A DNA stretch of 64,000 nucleotides from Streptomyces sp. HNM0575 (GCF_012726265.1 NZ_JAASAG010000002.1:620001-684000), one strand, 5' to 3'; positions 16,978-26,110 are shown, numbered from the stretch's first letter. Translations and numbers: made by a program. The notes: generated by a model from the letters alone, not told the origin.

Positions 16978-19647
16978 TTACAGCTTCTGCACCGGCGCGT
17001 ACCGCAGCAGCAGCCGCTTGGGCTTCTCACCGCCGAAGTCGATGGTCGCCTCCGCGTTGTCCCCGCTGCCCTTCACCGCGACGACCGTGCCGAGCCCGAA
17101 GCTGTCGTGCGTGACCCGGTCGCCGGGGGACAGCGAGACGACGGGGCGGTCCGATGTGCGCCGCGTGGCGAAGCCGCTGGGCCCGCCGCGCCGCTGCACG
17201 CCCCCGGCGCCGCCCGCCGCGCCCCCTCGCGCGGCCATGGCCGCCCCGGCGCCGAGGCCCGAGCCGATGCCTCCGCCGCCGCTCGCACCGCCGCCCGCGG
17301 CCGCCCCCGTACGCTTCCAGTCCACGTACTGGTCCGGGATCTCCTCCAGGAAACGCGACGGCGGGTTGTACGAGGGCTGTCCCCACACGCTCCGCAGCAC
17401 CGAACGCGTCAGATAGAGCCGCTTGCGCGCACGCGTGATGCCCACGTACGCGAGCCGCCGCTCCTCCTCCAGCTCCTTCGTCTGCCCCAGGGCCCGCATG
17501 TGCGGGAAGACGCCGTCCTCCATGCCCGTGAGGAAGACGACGGGGAATTCGAGGCCCTTGGCCGTGTGCAGCGTCATGAGCGTGATGACGCCGCTCTCCT
17601 CGCCCGCCTCTTCGTCCGGGATCTGGTCGGAGTCCGCGACGAGGGCGACCTGCTCCAGGAAGTCGGCGAGCGTGCCCGGCTCGTCCTCACCGCGCTCCTG
17701 CTCGAACTCCAGGGCCACGGCGGCCAGTTCCTGAAGGTTCTCGATGCGCGTCTCGTCCTGGGGGTCCGTGGAGGACTGCAACTCCGCGAGATAGCCGGTC
17801 TGCTCCAGCACCGCCTCCAGCACCGTCGCGGGCCCGGCACCCGACTCGACGATCGTGCGCAGCTCCTCCATCAGCACGTTGAAGCGGCGCACGGCGTTGG
17901 CCGAGCGCGCGGCCATTCCGTACGCCTCGTCCACCCGTGCCAGCGCCTGCGGGAAGGTGATCTTCTCGCGGAGCGCGAGCGCCTCGATCATCGCCTCGGC
18001 GCGGTCGCCGATGCCGCGCTTGGGCACGTTGAGGATGCGGCGCAGCGGCACCGCGTCCTCCGGGTTGGCGAGCACCCGCAGATAGGCCAGTACGTCACGC
18101 ACCTCGCGGCGCTCGTAGAAGCGGACGCCGCCGACGACCTTGTACGGCAGGCCGACGCGGATGAAGACCTCTTCGAACACACGGGACTGGGCGTTGGTGC
18201 GGTAGAAGACCGCGACGTCGCCCGCCCTGGACTCGCCGGCGTCGGTGAGGCGGTCGATCTCGTCGGCGACGTACTGCGCCTCGTCGTGCTCCGTGTCCGC
18301 CACGTATCCGGTGACGGGGGCGCCGGCGCCGGACTGGGTCCACAGGTTCTTCGGGCGGCGGTTCTCGTTGCGCTCGATGACGGCGTTGGCCGCGCTGAGG
18401 ATCGTCTGCGTGGAGCGGTAGTTCTGCTCGAGGAGGATCGTCGTGGCGTCCGGATAGTCCTCCTCGAACTGGAGGATGTTGCGGATGGTGGCGCCGCGGA
18501 ACGCGTAGATGGACTGGTCCGCGTCGCCCACCACGCACAGCTCGGCGCGCTCCGGCGCCGGACGTACCTCCTCGCCCTCACCGTCGGTCTCATCGTCGCT
18601 CTCGCCACGGCCGTCGGCGTCCTCGCGAGCGCCGGTCTCGCCCCGGCCGTCGCCCTCGTCCGCGGTGCCGGTCCCGCCGCCGTCCCCGCCGGCGGTCCCG
18701 CCCGTGCCCACCAGCTCGCGCACCAGCATGTACTGGGCGTGGTTGGTGTCCTGGTACTCGTCGACGAGCACGTGCCGGAAGCGCCGCCTGTAGTGCTCCG
18801 CGACGTCCGGGAACGCCTGGAGCAGATGGACGGTCGTCATGATGATGTCGTCGAAGTCCAGGGCGTTGGCCTCGCGCAGCCGCGCCTGGTACATCGTGTA
18901 CGCCTCGGCGAGAGTCTTCTCATACGCCCCGGACGCCGCGGCCGCGAAGTCCTCTTCGTCGATCAGCTCGTTCTTCAGGTTCGAGATCTTCGCGCTGAAC
19001 GCCTTCGGCGGGTGCCTCTTCGGATCGAGGTCCAGGTCCCGGCAGACCAGTGCCATCAGCCGCTTCGAGTCGGCCGCGTCGTAGATCGAGAAGGACGAGG
19101 TGAAGCCGAGCTTCTTGCTCTCGCGGCGCAGGATCCGCACGCACGCGCTGTGGAAGGTCGACACCCACATCGACTGCGCCCGCGGCCCGATCAGCTCCTC
19201 GACGCGCTCCCTCATCTCGCCCGCTGCCTTGTTGGTGAAGGTGATGGCGAGGATCTGCCCGGGATGCACACGGCGCGCGGCGAGGAGATAGGCGATCCGG
19301 TGGGTGAGCACACGGGTCTTGCCGGAGCCGGCGCCCGCGACGATGAGCAGCGGCGAGCCCGTGTGCACGACGGCGGCGCGCTGCGCCTCGTTCATCGAAT
19401 CCAGGAGCGCGTCGGGGTCGACGACCGTACGCGGCGAGCCGCCCCTGTGATAGGAGGACGGGCCGCCCCGGCCCCCGGCGCCAGAGCCGCCGCCACCGGA
19501 GTCGTCCGGGAGCCCGTCCGTATGCCCATCTCCGGGCCCCGCGGGGCCTGTTGGGCCCGTCGGGCCGTCCGGTGCGGGAGAGACGCCGTCCTGCGCGCGC
19601 ACGGGCGCGAGGTCCGCCAGAAAGCTGTCGTCGAAGAGGCTGCTCAT
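16978..19647 (-). CDS. pcrA: ATP-dependent DNA helicase UvrD/PcrA
   Basis: 889 residues. SF1A helicase motifs are in order: Q-motif LNEAQR-like SMNEAQRAAV, Walker A GAGSGKT (105-111), motif II DEYQDTN (near 295), motif III GDADQSIYAFRGA, motif IV QNYRST, motif V TLHTAKGLEFPVV, motif VI AYVGITRARKRL. It unwinds DNA in repair and removes RecA. Oddities are a 75-residue Gly-rich N-terminal extension, an acidic Gly/Asp/Glu/Thr insert of about 50 residues between motifs II and III (DNA about 18560-18715), and a Gly/Ala-rich linker before the C-terminal domain. A PafBC-like promoter ends 10 bp before the ATG. Confidence 0.96.
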   Translation of the reverse strand: MSSLFDDSFLADLAPVRAQDGVSPAPDGPTGPTGPAGPGDGHTDGLPDDSGGGGSGAGGRGGPSSYHRGGSPRTVVDPDALLDSMNEAQRAAVVHTGSPLLIVAGAGSGKTRVLTHRIAYLLAARRVHPGQILAITFTNKAAGEMRERVEELIGPRAQSMWVSTFHSACVRILRRESKKLGFTSSFSIYDAADSKRLMALVCRDLDLDPKRHPPKAFSAKISNLKNELIDEEDFAAAASGAYEKTLAEAYTMYQARLREANALDFDDIIMTTVHLLQAFPDVAEHYRRRFRHVLVDEYQDTNHAQYMLVRELVGTGGTAGGDGGGTGTADEGDGRGETGAREDADGRGESDDETDGEGEEVRPAPERAELCVVGDADQSIYAFRGATIRNILQFEEDYPDATTILLEQNYRSTQTILSAANAVIERNENRRPKNLWTQSGAGAPVTGYVADTEHDEAQYVADEIDRLTDAGESRAGDVAVFYRTNAQSRVFEEVFIRVGLPYKVVGGVRFYERREVRDVLAYLRVLANPEDAVPLRRILNVPKRGIGDRAEAMIEALALREKITFPQALARVDEAYGMAARSANAVRRFNVLMEELRTIVESGAGPATVLEAVLEQTGYLAELQSSTDPQDETRIENLQELAAVALEFEQERGEDEPGTLADFLEQVALVADSDQIPDEEAGEESGVITLMTLHTAKGLEFPVVFLTGMEDGVFPHMRALGQTKELEEERRLAYVGITRARKRLYLTRSVLRSVWGQPSYNPPSRFLEEIPDQYVDWKRTGAAAGGGASGGGGIGSGLGAGAAMAARGGAAGGAGGVQRRGGPSGFATRRTSDRPVVSLSPGDRVTHDSFGLGTVVAVKGSGDNAEATIDFGGEKPKRLLLRYAPVQKL

Positions 19648-19656
19648 CGTCGTAGA

Positions 19657-19679
19657 AGTCTAGATTGCCGCTCCGACAC
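19657..19679 (-). promoter_or_regulatory. PafBC-like promoter of pcrA (imperfect)
   Basis: Minus strand GTGTCGGAG (19679-19671), exactly 8 bases, TAGACT (19662-19657). Compared with TTGTCRGTG-N8-TANNNT, seven of nine upstream bases match, the spacer is exact and the -10 is complete. The transcript would start about 3 nt before the ATG at 19647. Confidence 0.5.
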
Positions 19680-19749
19680 CGCACGGCCACGTCCCGCAAG
19701 GATCCGGCAGGGGATAACGAAGAGATATCGGACGTATCACTCAACGGCC

Positions 19750-19778
19750 TTCACAGACGCCCCACATCTCGCTACGGT
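19750..19778 (+). promoter_or_regulatory. Sigma-70-type promoter of the riboswitch/NlpC-P60 transcript
   Basis: TTCACA (19750-19755), a 17-base spacer, TACGGT (19773-19778). It is placed to start a leader near 19785 that contains the whole riboswitch. Confidence 0.6.
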
Positions 19779-19828
19779 GCCGTGCCAGGCGGTCCGCACC
19801 AATGTCCGGCGAAAGCGTCGGCACGGGC

Positions 19829-20036
19829 CGCCTCCGCCGAATCCGACGGGTGCGCCACGGGTCTTCCCGGAAGCGCCGCCGCCGGAACCGGGGACCCACC
19901 GCGTACAGCGGAGCACGTGAGACCGCAGTACGCACCCGGGGTGAATCGGGAAGTCGCACCGCGGATGGCACCGCGCACGACCCGTAGGGCCGCCTTCCGA
20001 GAGCCCGAACCCGTCAGCTAACCCGGTAGGCGGTTC
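19829..20036 (+). ncRNA. c-di-AMP (ydaO/yuaA) riboswitch
   Basis: Conserved blocks of the actinobacterial ydaO class appear in order: the GGAACCGGGGACCCA segment at 19883-19898, CCGGGGTGAATCGGG near 19936-19950, then GTAGGGCCGCC (19983 on), GAGCCCGAACCCGTCAGCTA and ACCCGGTAGGCGG up to 20033. The two GAACC.../GGTGAA/CCGTCAGCTAACC blocks are the ligand-binding signature. It ends just before the ribosome-binding site of a cell-wall hydrolase gene, as in other Streptomyces. Binding of c-di-AMP normally turns such genes off. Outer boundaries are approximate. Confidence 0.9.
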
Positions 20037-20055
20037 ACGGAAGGAGTTGCCGGTC

Positions 20056-21165
20056 TTGGCGTCCCACCGCAAGCCGCGCACCCGGATACTGAAGTCCGCC
20101 TCGACGAAGCGCGGCGTACTCGGCGTCACCACCGCCGCACTCGCCTCCGTCTCCCTGCTCTCCCAGAGCGCCCAGGCCGCGCCGAACGACGACAAGCCGT
20201 CGATCTCCGAGGTCAAGAAGAAGGTCGACAAGCTCTACCAGCAGGCCGAGACCTCGACGCAGAAGTACAACGAGGCCAAGGAGAAGACGGACGCCCAGCG
20301 GGAGAAGGCGGACAGATCCCTCGACGAGGCCGCGAAGCGCACGGCGAAGCTCAACGACGCCCGGCGCACCCTCGGCAACTACGCCACGGCGCAGTACCGC
20401 ACCGGCAGCATGTCCGAGACCGCGACCCTCCTGCTGACCGAGGACCCGCAGCAGTTCTTCCAGCAGTCGCACATGCTGGACCGGGTGAGCGGCCGTCAGA
20501 AGGAAGCCGTCACCGAGTTCGAGAAGCAGCAGAAGGCGGCCAAGGAGAAGCGCGAGGCGGCCACCGACGAACTGGCCTCGCTCACCGCCTCCCAGAAGGC
20601 GCTGAAGAAGAACAAGCAGGAAGTCCAGGACAAGCTCGCCGAGGCGCGCAAGCTGCTGTCGAAGCTGACGGCCGAGGAGAAGGCCCGCCTCGCGAAGATC
20701 GAGAAGCAGAAGCAGGAAGCGGCGCGCAAGGCCGCCGAGCGCGCCGAGAAGGCCCGCCACGACGCCGAGAAGGGCAAGGGCGGCTCCCACTCCCGGCCGG
20801 GCGGCGGTTCGCATTCCACGCAGGTGGACAAGGTGCTCGCGTACGCCAAGTCACAGCTCGGCAAGCCGTACGTCTGGGGCGCGACCGGCCCGAGCTCCTT
20901 CGACTGCTCGGGTCTCACCCAGGGCGCGTGGAAGGCCGCGGGCATCTCGCTGCCGCGCACGACATGGGACCAGGTCAAGGTCGGCACGAAGGTCGCCAAG
21001 TCCGAGATGAAGCCGGGCGATCTGGTCTTCTTCTACGACGACATCAGCCACGTCGGCATCTACGTCGGCGGCGGCCAGATGATCCACGCACCGAAGCCTG
21101 GCGCGGACGTGACATACGAGAACGTCAGCTACATGCCCTACCACTCGGCGGTTCGGCCCGGCTGA
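20056..21165 (+). CDS. Secreted NlpC/P60 peptidoglycan hydrolase (RipA-like)
   Basis: 369 residues from TTG 20056, nine bases after GGAAGGAG (an in-frame TTG at 20047 is too close). It has a signal peptide (TTAALASVSLLSQSAQA), a long Lys/Glu/Gln coiled coil (about residues 45-245), a Ser/His/Gly linker and an NlpC/P60 domain. The catalytic Cys is in FDCSGL (residue 284), the His in SHVGIYV, and the third polar site in MIHAPKPG. Such enzymes cut D-Glu-mDAP bonds in peptides of the wall. Control by the c-di-AMP riboswitch just upstream ties wall lysis to osmotic/second-messenger state. Confidence 0.93.
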   Translation: MASHRKPRTRILKSASTKRGVLGVTTAALASVSLLSQSAQAAPNDDKPSISEVKKKVDKLYQQAETSTQKYNEAKEKTDAQREKADRSLDEAAKRTAKLNDARRTLGNYATAQYRTGSMSETATLLLTEDPQQFFQQSHMLDRVSGRQKEAVTEFEKQQKAAKEKREAATDELASLTASQKALKKNKQEVQDKLAEARKLLSKLTAEEKARLAKIEKQKQEAARKAAERAEKARHDAEKGKGGSHSRPGGGSHSTQVDKVLAYAKSQLGKPYVWGATGPSSFDCSGLTQGAWKAAGISLPRTTWDQVKVGTKVAKSEMKPGDLVFFYDDISHVGIYVGGGQMIHAPKPGADVTYENVSYMPYHSAVRPG

Positions 21166-21285
21166 CGGCAGCGGGGACGGCGGGCGCGGCGGTCACGCGT
21201 CCGGCCGGGCGGAGCCGGGCCCGGGGGCAGGGCGGGCACGGCGGCTCAACCCTCCGCGGGCGAAGGCGTCTTCAGGGCTTCGTCG

Positions 21286-21639
21286 TCACGTCCACAGGAC
21301 GGCGATGAAGATGTTCGCCGTCGTCAGCGCGCCGACCGTGCCGAAGAGGGACGAGGGGACCTTCTCCTCGTCCCTCTTCACGTACACCAGCCCGAGGATC
21401 ACCACGAGCAGCGCGAGCTTGATGCCGATCTTGACGTTGTTCGCCGGGTCGCCGGCGGCGTGGTCGAGGCCGACGAGGACCATGCCCGTGAGCAGCATCG
21501 TGAGCGCGCCGTGCAGCATGCCGGGCACGAATCGCGCCTCGTCCGCACGCATCGCCTTCATCTGGAAGAAGAAGCCGCCCAGCAGGGCCGCGATGCCGAC
21601 GACGTGGAGCCCGACGAAGACATGTATGAGTACGTCCAT
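21286..21639 (-). CDS. Small four-helix membrane protein, function unknown
   Basis: 117 residues. Hydrophobic segments are visible at MDVLIHVFVGLHVVGIAALLGGFF, MLHGALTMLLTGMVLVGL, KIGIKLALLVVILGLVYV and the C-terminal ALTTANIFIAVLWT (each under or about 20 residues of membrane core). ATG 21639 has no ribosome-binding site; TAGGCT at 21653-21648 ends 8 bases before it, so the mRNA may be leaderless. Family not known to me. The P450 gene starts at 22936 and ends 91 bp upstream of this start, so co-transcription is possible. Confidence 0.82.
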   Translation of the reverse strand: MDVLIHVFVGLHVVGIAALLGGFFFQMKAMRADEARFVPGMLHGALTMLLTGMVLVGLDHAAGDPANNVKIGIKLALLVVILGLVYVKRDEEKVPSSLFGTVGALTTANIFIAVLWT

Positions 21640-21730
21640 GGACCGGGAGCCTAGCGACGGGCCCCCGGGCGGACCGGGGCGGGGCGGGCCGGTCCGCCGG
21701 GCACTCGCACCGCGGGCGCCGGGCGTCACG

Positions 21731-22936
21731 TCACCAGTGGACCGGCAGGCGCTTGACTCCCCTGATGAGCATGCCCGGCATCCACGGGAGCTCGGCCTCG
21801 TCGGCGTCCGTCGCGATATCGGGGCAGCGCTCCAGCAGCGAACGGACCGCGATCCGGCCCTCCAGCCGGGCCAGCGGCGCGCCCAGGCAGTAGTGCAGCC
21901 CGTGCCCGAAGGCGATGTGTCCGCGTGCGTCGCGGCGGATGTCGAAGCGGTCCGGGTCCTTGAAGCGCTCCGGGTCGCGGTCGGCGTCGGCCATGGCGAT
22001 GAGCACGGTCGAACCCGCCGGAACGGTCACCCCGCCCAGCTCCACGTCCTCGACGGCGAGCCGCTCGGTGCACGTCTCCACGGGCCCGTCGTAGCGCAGC
22101 ATCTCCTCGACGGCGCCGTCCAGCAGCCCGAAGTCGGCGCGCAGGTCGGCCAGTTGATCCGGGTGGGCGAAGAGCGCCCGCATGCCGTTGCCGATGAGGT
22201 TCACCGTCGTCTCGTGGCCGGCGACGAGCAACAGCACGGACATGCTGACGAGTTCGTCGGCGGAGAGCCGGTCGCCGCCCTCGTCCACGGTGTGGATCAG
22301 CTTGCTGAACATGTCCTCACCCGGATCGGCCCGCCTGGCCTCGATCAGTTCGGCGAGATAGACGGGCATCTCCTCGTACGCGCGCTGCATCTCCTCGGGA
22401 TCGCTGCGCGCCACGATCGCGTTGGACCAGCCGCGGAAGACGGTGCGGTCCAGCTCGGGCACGCCGAGCAGTTCGCAGATGACCGTCATCGGCAGCGGGA
22501 AGGCCAGGGAGTCGACGAGGTCGGCCCTGCGCTCCTCTCCGGCCGTCATGTCGTCCAGCAGCTCGTCGGTGATCTGCTGGATCCGCGGGGCGAGCCGGGC
22601 GACGCGACGCGGTGTGAACTCCCCGGCCACCAACCGCCGCAGCCGGGTGTGGTCGGGCGGATCGGACATCAGCATGTGCCGGTGCACGAGCCGCGACGCG
22701 CTCGTACGGGCGATCTGCTCCTCGTTCCCGTACCTGAGCCAGGCCCGGCTGATCCGCGGATCGGTGAAGGCCCTGCGCGACGCCTCGTGTCCCACGACCA
22801 GCCACAGCTCGTCGCCGTTGGGGGTCCGCACGTGGTGTACGGGCGCCTCGGCGCGGAGCGCGGCGTAGGCGGGGTAGGGGTCGCGTACGAAGTCCTTGCT
22901 GAGCTCGGTCAGTTCGACGATGCCGTCGGCCGCCAT
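21731..22936 (-). CDS. Cytochrome P450 (CYP107-like)
   Basis: 401 residues from ATG 22936, after GGGGGGA. It has the I-helix motif AGHETT, the K-helix ExxR (EEMLRYDG region), and the heme loop FGHGLHYCLGAPLAR with the thiolate Cys near residue 348. Helix C HMLMSDPPDHTRLRR is typical of bacterial class I P450s. It needs ferredoxin and a reductase, neither encoded nearby. Bacterial CYP107 members hydroxylate macrolides and steroids; the substrate here is unknown, and no biosynthetic cluster surrounds it. Confidence 0.93.
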   Translation of the reverse strand: MAADGIVELTELSKDFVRDPYPAYAALRAEAPVHHVRTPNGDELWLVVGHEASRRAFTDPRISRAWLRYGNEEQIARTSASRLVHRHMLMSDPPDHTRLRRLVAGEFTPRRVARLAPRIQQITDELLDDMTAGEERRADLVDSLAFPLPMTVICELLGVPELDRTVFRGWSNAIVARSDPEEMQRAYEEMPVYLAELIEARRADPGEDMFSKLIHTVDEGGDRLSADELVSMSVLLLVAGHETTVNLIGNGMRALFAHPDQLADLRADFGLLDGAVEEMLRYDGPVETCTERLAVEDVELGGVTVPAGSTVLIAMADADRDPERFKDPDRFDIRRDARGHIAFGHGLHYCLGAPLARLEGRIAVRSLLERCPDIATDADEAELPWMPGMLIRGVKRLPVHW

Positions 22937-23269
22937 GGTGGTCCCCCCAGTCGAAGTCCCGTGCACGCTAACCTCCGGGGCCACGGCGGAAGAACCTCGA
23001 TTTCGGACGAATGTCTGCAACTCCGCGGTGCCGTACGGCCGTTGCGCTGCCGGGTCCCACGGACCGCGCGGACCGCTGCACGGGAGGCTGAGAACAGGCC
23101 CCGCGGGGGCGGCCGGAGAGGACGGCGGGCCCTGCGAACACCCTTTGTCCACTCGGCGTTCCCGCTTCTCACACAGCCGGGTGACCGGGGGCCCCTGCCG
23201 CCGCCGGCACCGCGCCAGTAGGGCACAATGCGCCTTTCACGAACGGTGTTTGAAAGGCGGGGTTGCACA

Positions 23270-24712
23270 GTGGCCGTGGACACGGCACGGGACGGCGCGA
23301 GCGGCGACGGCGGCAAGGACGACGGCGGAAACGGCACGAGCGAAGAGGCCGTTCCGTCGCAGAAGTCCGCCGCCACGGACGCACGTTCAGGCGCCGGCGC
23401 CCGCTCGGGCGACGGGCAGGGCTCCCGCTCGCGCACATACCCGGGCGGCACCTCGAAGAAGAGCGCCTCCGACGCCCACCCCACCAGCTGCACCTGCGGC
23501 GACTGCCCGTACGGCGCACGCGAGGGCCACCGGCGCGCCCTGGACGACTTCCGCCGCCGACGCGAGGAACTCGCCGCCGGCGAGGGCCTGCCCGCCGCCC
23601 TCGCCCACTCGCCGGGCGCCACGCGCCAGTGGGTCTCCGACGAGCTGACGCGAGCAGCCCGCACGGTCTCCGAACGCGCCCGCGAAGAGGGCACGATGCG
23701 CCTGGAGTCGCTGTGGCGGCACACCGTCACCGCCGTGTGGTGTGCCGTGGGGGCGCTGCTCGTCGGCCAGTTGCTCACGGCGCTGTTCGTCGGCTGGACG
23801 GCCGCGCGCACCGCGTCGCTGATCGCCGCCGTGGCCTCGGCCGGCGTCTTCACGCTCGCCGCACATCTGCACAGGACGCGCGGCGGCGCCCTCGCCCCCC
23901 TCATCGGCGAGGACAACAGGCTCTCCACCTCGCGTACGGTCGCAGGGAGTTGGGTGGTGCTCGCCGTCTACGACGTGCTCGTCCTCGCCCTCGAACTCGC
24001 GGGCCGCTCCGGCCAGGACGAGCGCCGTGCCCTCATCGAGGGGCTCGAACTCTCCAGGGGCGCCGGGCTGTTGACCGTGCTCGCGCTGAGCTGCGCCATC
24101 GCGGTCTTCGTCAGCCGCACCGTCACCGTGCGCGTGCAGCACCAGCGCCTCCAGAAGGTGCGCGCCGACCGGCCCCGCGCCTCCGACCTGCTCACCGACG
24201 ACGCGGGACGCGGCTCCTTCTGCGACGTGCAGTACGTGCTGGTCAGCGGGGTCGCCGTGGTGTTCGCGGCCGTACGGCTCGCACGGCAGCCCGACCAACT
24301 GCCCGATCTGCCCTGGGGACTCGCCCTGCTCGTCGTGATCTCCGCGGCCACGTATCTGACGGGCAAGTACGCCGAGGGCGGGCGACCCGTGGTGCTGTCC
24401 GTCGTACGGGCCAGGGAGATCGGCGACCTGCACGCCCCCATCCGTACCGGCGACGACATCGAGATCCGCGGCGCGGGCTTCGTGCCGGCGGGCGCGGCCG
24501 ATCCGGACCGGCTCTCCCGGATGGTCGTCCGCGTCGGGGCGGTGCACGTGCCGGTGCCGCTGATCCCGGCGCCCGGCGGCTTCGCGAACCCCGCGGACGC
24601 CACGCTCACCGTGCCGGTCCCCGTCGAGGTCGAGCCGGGACGCGTCGACGTCCAGGTCGTCACCGCGGCGGGCGTGGAGACCAACCGCTATCCCATCGAC
24701 GTCGCCGACTGA
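23270..24712 (+). CDS. Multi-pass membrane protein with Cys-rich start, function unknown
   Basis: 480 residues from GTG 23270 (AAGGCGGGG seven bases before). A Gly/Asp/Ser-rich N-terminus leads to SCTCGDCPYGAREGH near residue 86, a Cys-x-Cys-x-x-Cys set that could bind metal. Four to five membrane segments follow (for example VGALLVGQLLTALFVGW, VVLAVYDVLVLALELAG, LLTVLALSCAIAVFVS, QYVLVSGVAVVFAAVRL). The C-terminal 110 residues are beta-rich (GDDIEIRGAGFVPAG), like an IPT/TIG domain. I do not recognise the family. It lies divergent from the P450 gene. Confidence 0.82.
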   Translation: MAVDTARDGASGDGGKDDGGNGTSEEAVPSQKSAATDARSGAGARSGDGQGSRSRTYPGGTSKKSASDAHPTSCTCGDCPYGAREGHRRALDDFRRRREELAAGEGLPAALAHSPGATRQWVSDELTRAARTVSERAREEGTMRLESLWRHTVTAVWCAVGALLVGQLLTALFVGWTAARTASLIAAVASAGVFTLAAHLHRTRGGALAPLIGEDNRLSTSRTVAGSWVVLAVYDVLVLALELAGRSGQDERRALIEGLELSRGAGLLTVLALSCAIAVFVSRTVTVRVQHQRLQKVRADRPRASDLLTDDAGRGSFCDVQYVLVSGVAVVFAAVRLARQPDQLPDLPWGLALLVVISAATYLTGKYAEGGRPVVLSVVRAREIGDLHAPIRTGDDIEIRGAGFVPAGAADPDRLSRMVVRVGAVHVPVPLIPAPGGFANPADATLTVPVPVEVEPGRVDVQVVTAAGVETNRYPIDVAD

Positions 24713-25028
24713 GGCGCGGGCTGCGGCCTGGCGGCCGGTGACCGGCGGGTGACGGGGGCCGGTGAGTGACGGGGGCGGTGACCGACGAGTGACCGGGGGC
24801 GTCGGTGGTGCGGGTGGGGCACCCGCTTCAACGCCCGCCTCGACGCCTCGTTCGCCCCTTCTGTGACGAATGTGCCCTCGTCGTGGGCGTCCTGGTCACG
24901 CGGTTGGTGACTTGGATCGTTCAGACGGGGTGTACGTGCGGCCCTGGCCGCGTACCGTAGCGACCCGACTCCAGCCAAGCCGAACGTACATGCGGCAGAG
25001 GCGGCAACTACGGAAGGTGGGACGTGTC
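24713..25028. other. Intergenic stretch before the DoxX gene
   Basis: No gene seen. The first part (24735-24800) is a degenerate run of GGTGAC/GAGTGACGGGGG units directly after the stop of the previous gene. The last 130 bp are AT-richer and should contain the promoter of the DoxX gene; I cannot name its boxes. Confidence 0.5.
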
Positions 25029-25574
25029 ATGTCTCTGGCGGATCAAACCAGGGCGGTCGGCGGCGACGTGCCGGTCAGCGGTCCCCCGGGCAGCCTTCGG
25101 GCGCGAGCGTCGAAGTACGCGTTGCTTCCGCTCCGCCTCTTCCTCGGCATCACCTTCATCTACGCAGGTCTCGACAAACTCGTCCTGAACAAGGAGTTCC
25201 TGTCCGGCAAGGGCGGCGACTCGCTGGCCACCGTGCTGGAGTCGTCGCACGACGCCGCGGCGATACCGGCCATGATCGACCTGGCGCAGAACAATCCGAA
25301 GGCGTTCGGCATAGCCATCGCCGCCGGTGAAATCGCCGCGGGGCTCGGGGCGTTGGTGGGTCTGTGGACACGCCTCGCCGCTCTCGGCGGCATGCTGATC
25401 TCGCTCAGCCTGTGGCTGACGGTCAGCTGGCAGAGCGACCCCTACTACTACGGCAACGACCTGCCGTACATGATGGCCTGGGTCCCGCTGATCTTCGCGG
25501 GCGCTTCGGTGTTCTCACTGGACATGGCCTTCTCGAAACGGCGCAGGCGAAAAGGCAGGCACATCTTCGGCTGA
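25029..25574 (+). CDS. DoxX family membrane protein
   Basis: 181 residues from ATG 25029 (GGAAGGTGGGA upstream). After a 25-residue polar start come four membrane helices: LPLRLFLGITFIYAGLDKL, the GIAIAAGEIAAGLGALVGLW pair, LAALGGMLISLSLWLTVSW and MMAWVPLIFAGASVFSLDMAF (each a usual DoxX helix). DoxX proteins are membrane parts of thiosulfate:quinone oxidoreductase-like or thiol-stress complexes; the precise role here is unknown. The C-terminus is basic (KRRRRKGRH). The stop sits in a 7-bp repeat. Confidence 0.88.
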   Translation: MSLADQTRAVGGDVPVSGPPGSLRARASKYALLPLRLFLGITFIYAGLDKLVLNKEFLSGKGGDSLATVLESSHDAAAIPAMIDLAQNNPKAFGIAIAAGEIAAGLGALVGLWTRLAALGGMLISLSLWLTVSWQSDPYYYGNDLPYMMAWVPLIFAGASVFSLDMAFSKRRRRKGRHIFG

Positions 25575-25605
25575 CGGCTGACGGCTGACGGCTGACGGCT
25601 GACGG
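25571..25605. repeat. Five tandem CTGACGG units spanning the DoxX stop codon
   Basis: CTGACGG is repeated five times without error from 25571, followed by CTGACAGATA/GATGACAGATAACAG variants to about 25650. The TGA stop (25572-25574) is in the first unit; later units put a TGA in every frame. Confidence 0.92.
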
Positions 25606-25729
25606 CTGACAGATACCGGATGACAGATAACAGCTGACAGATAACAGATTCTGTTACGAGGCGGGGCCCGGCCCGGAGGTGCACAGCACCCCCAGGCGGG
25701 GCCCCGCCCTCGCTTCGTCCTCAACTCGT

Positions 25730-26110
25730 CTACGTGGTCCCGCCGTTGACGTCGGAACGCCCACCGCCGGGCTCCCCTTCTCCGGGCCCCTCACCGGCCG
25801 TCCGGCCACCGCCTCCGCCCGGCTGCTCGTATCCGTCGCGTGGTTCGTCCACCGGCGTCCCCACGGGCGCCCCAACCGGCAGCGGCTCGCGTCGCGCCGA
25901 CGCTCGCTGCCGCCGCCGCACCGCGCGCCGCACGGCGAAGGTCAGCAAGGCCACGAAGGCCGCCGCCACCAGCGACAGCGGCACCAGGGCGAGCAGGGCC
26001 CATACCGGTACGCGCCACTCGCCCAGCGCGTCCATCGCGTACGTCAGCGCCGTGCCCACCAGCAGCAGGCCGAGGAGCAGTCGGGACGGTTCGAAACGGT
26101 GCCGGTTCAC
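25730..26110 (-). CDS. Small membrane protein coupled to the PspC gene
   Basis: 126 residues. GTG 26110 overlaps the stop of the PspC gene (GTGA). Two membrane helices (LLLGLLLVGTALTYAMDAL and VWALLALVPLSLVAAAFVAL) are followed by a basic stretch and a Gly/Pro/Glu-rich tail. The coupling and topology suggest an accessory of the PspC membrane protein. No family recognised. Confidence 0.82.
   Translation of the reverse strand: MNRHRFEPSRLLLGLLLVGTALTYAMDALGEWRVPVWALLALVPLSLVAAAFVALLTFAVRRAVRRRQRASARREPLPVGAPVGTPVDEPRDGYEQPGGGGGRTAGEGPGEGEPGGGRSDVNGGTT

Noticed and set aside
17107..19920. 937-codon plus-strand ORF
   Set aside because: It is the antisense shadow of pcrA, whose helicase motifs are complete on the minus strand.
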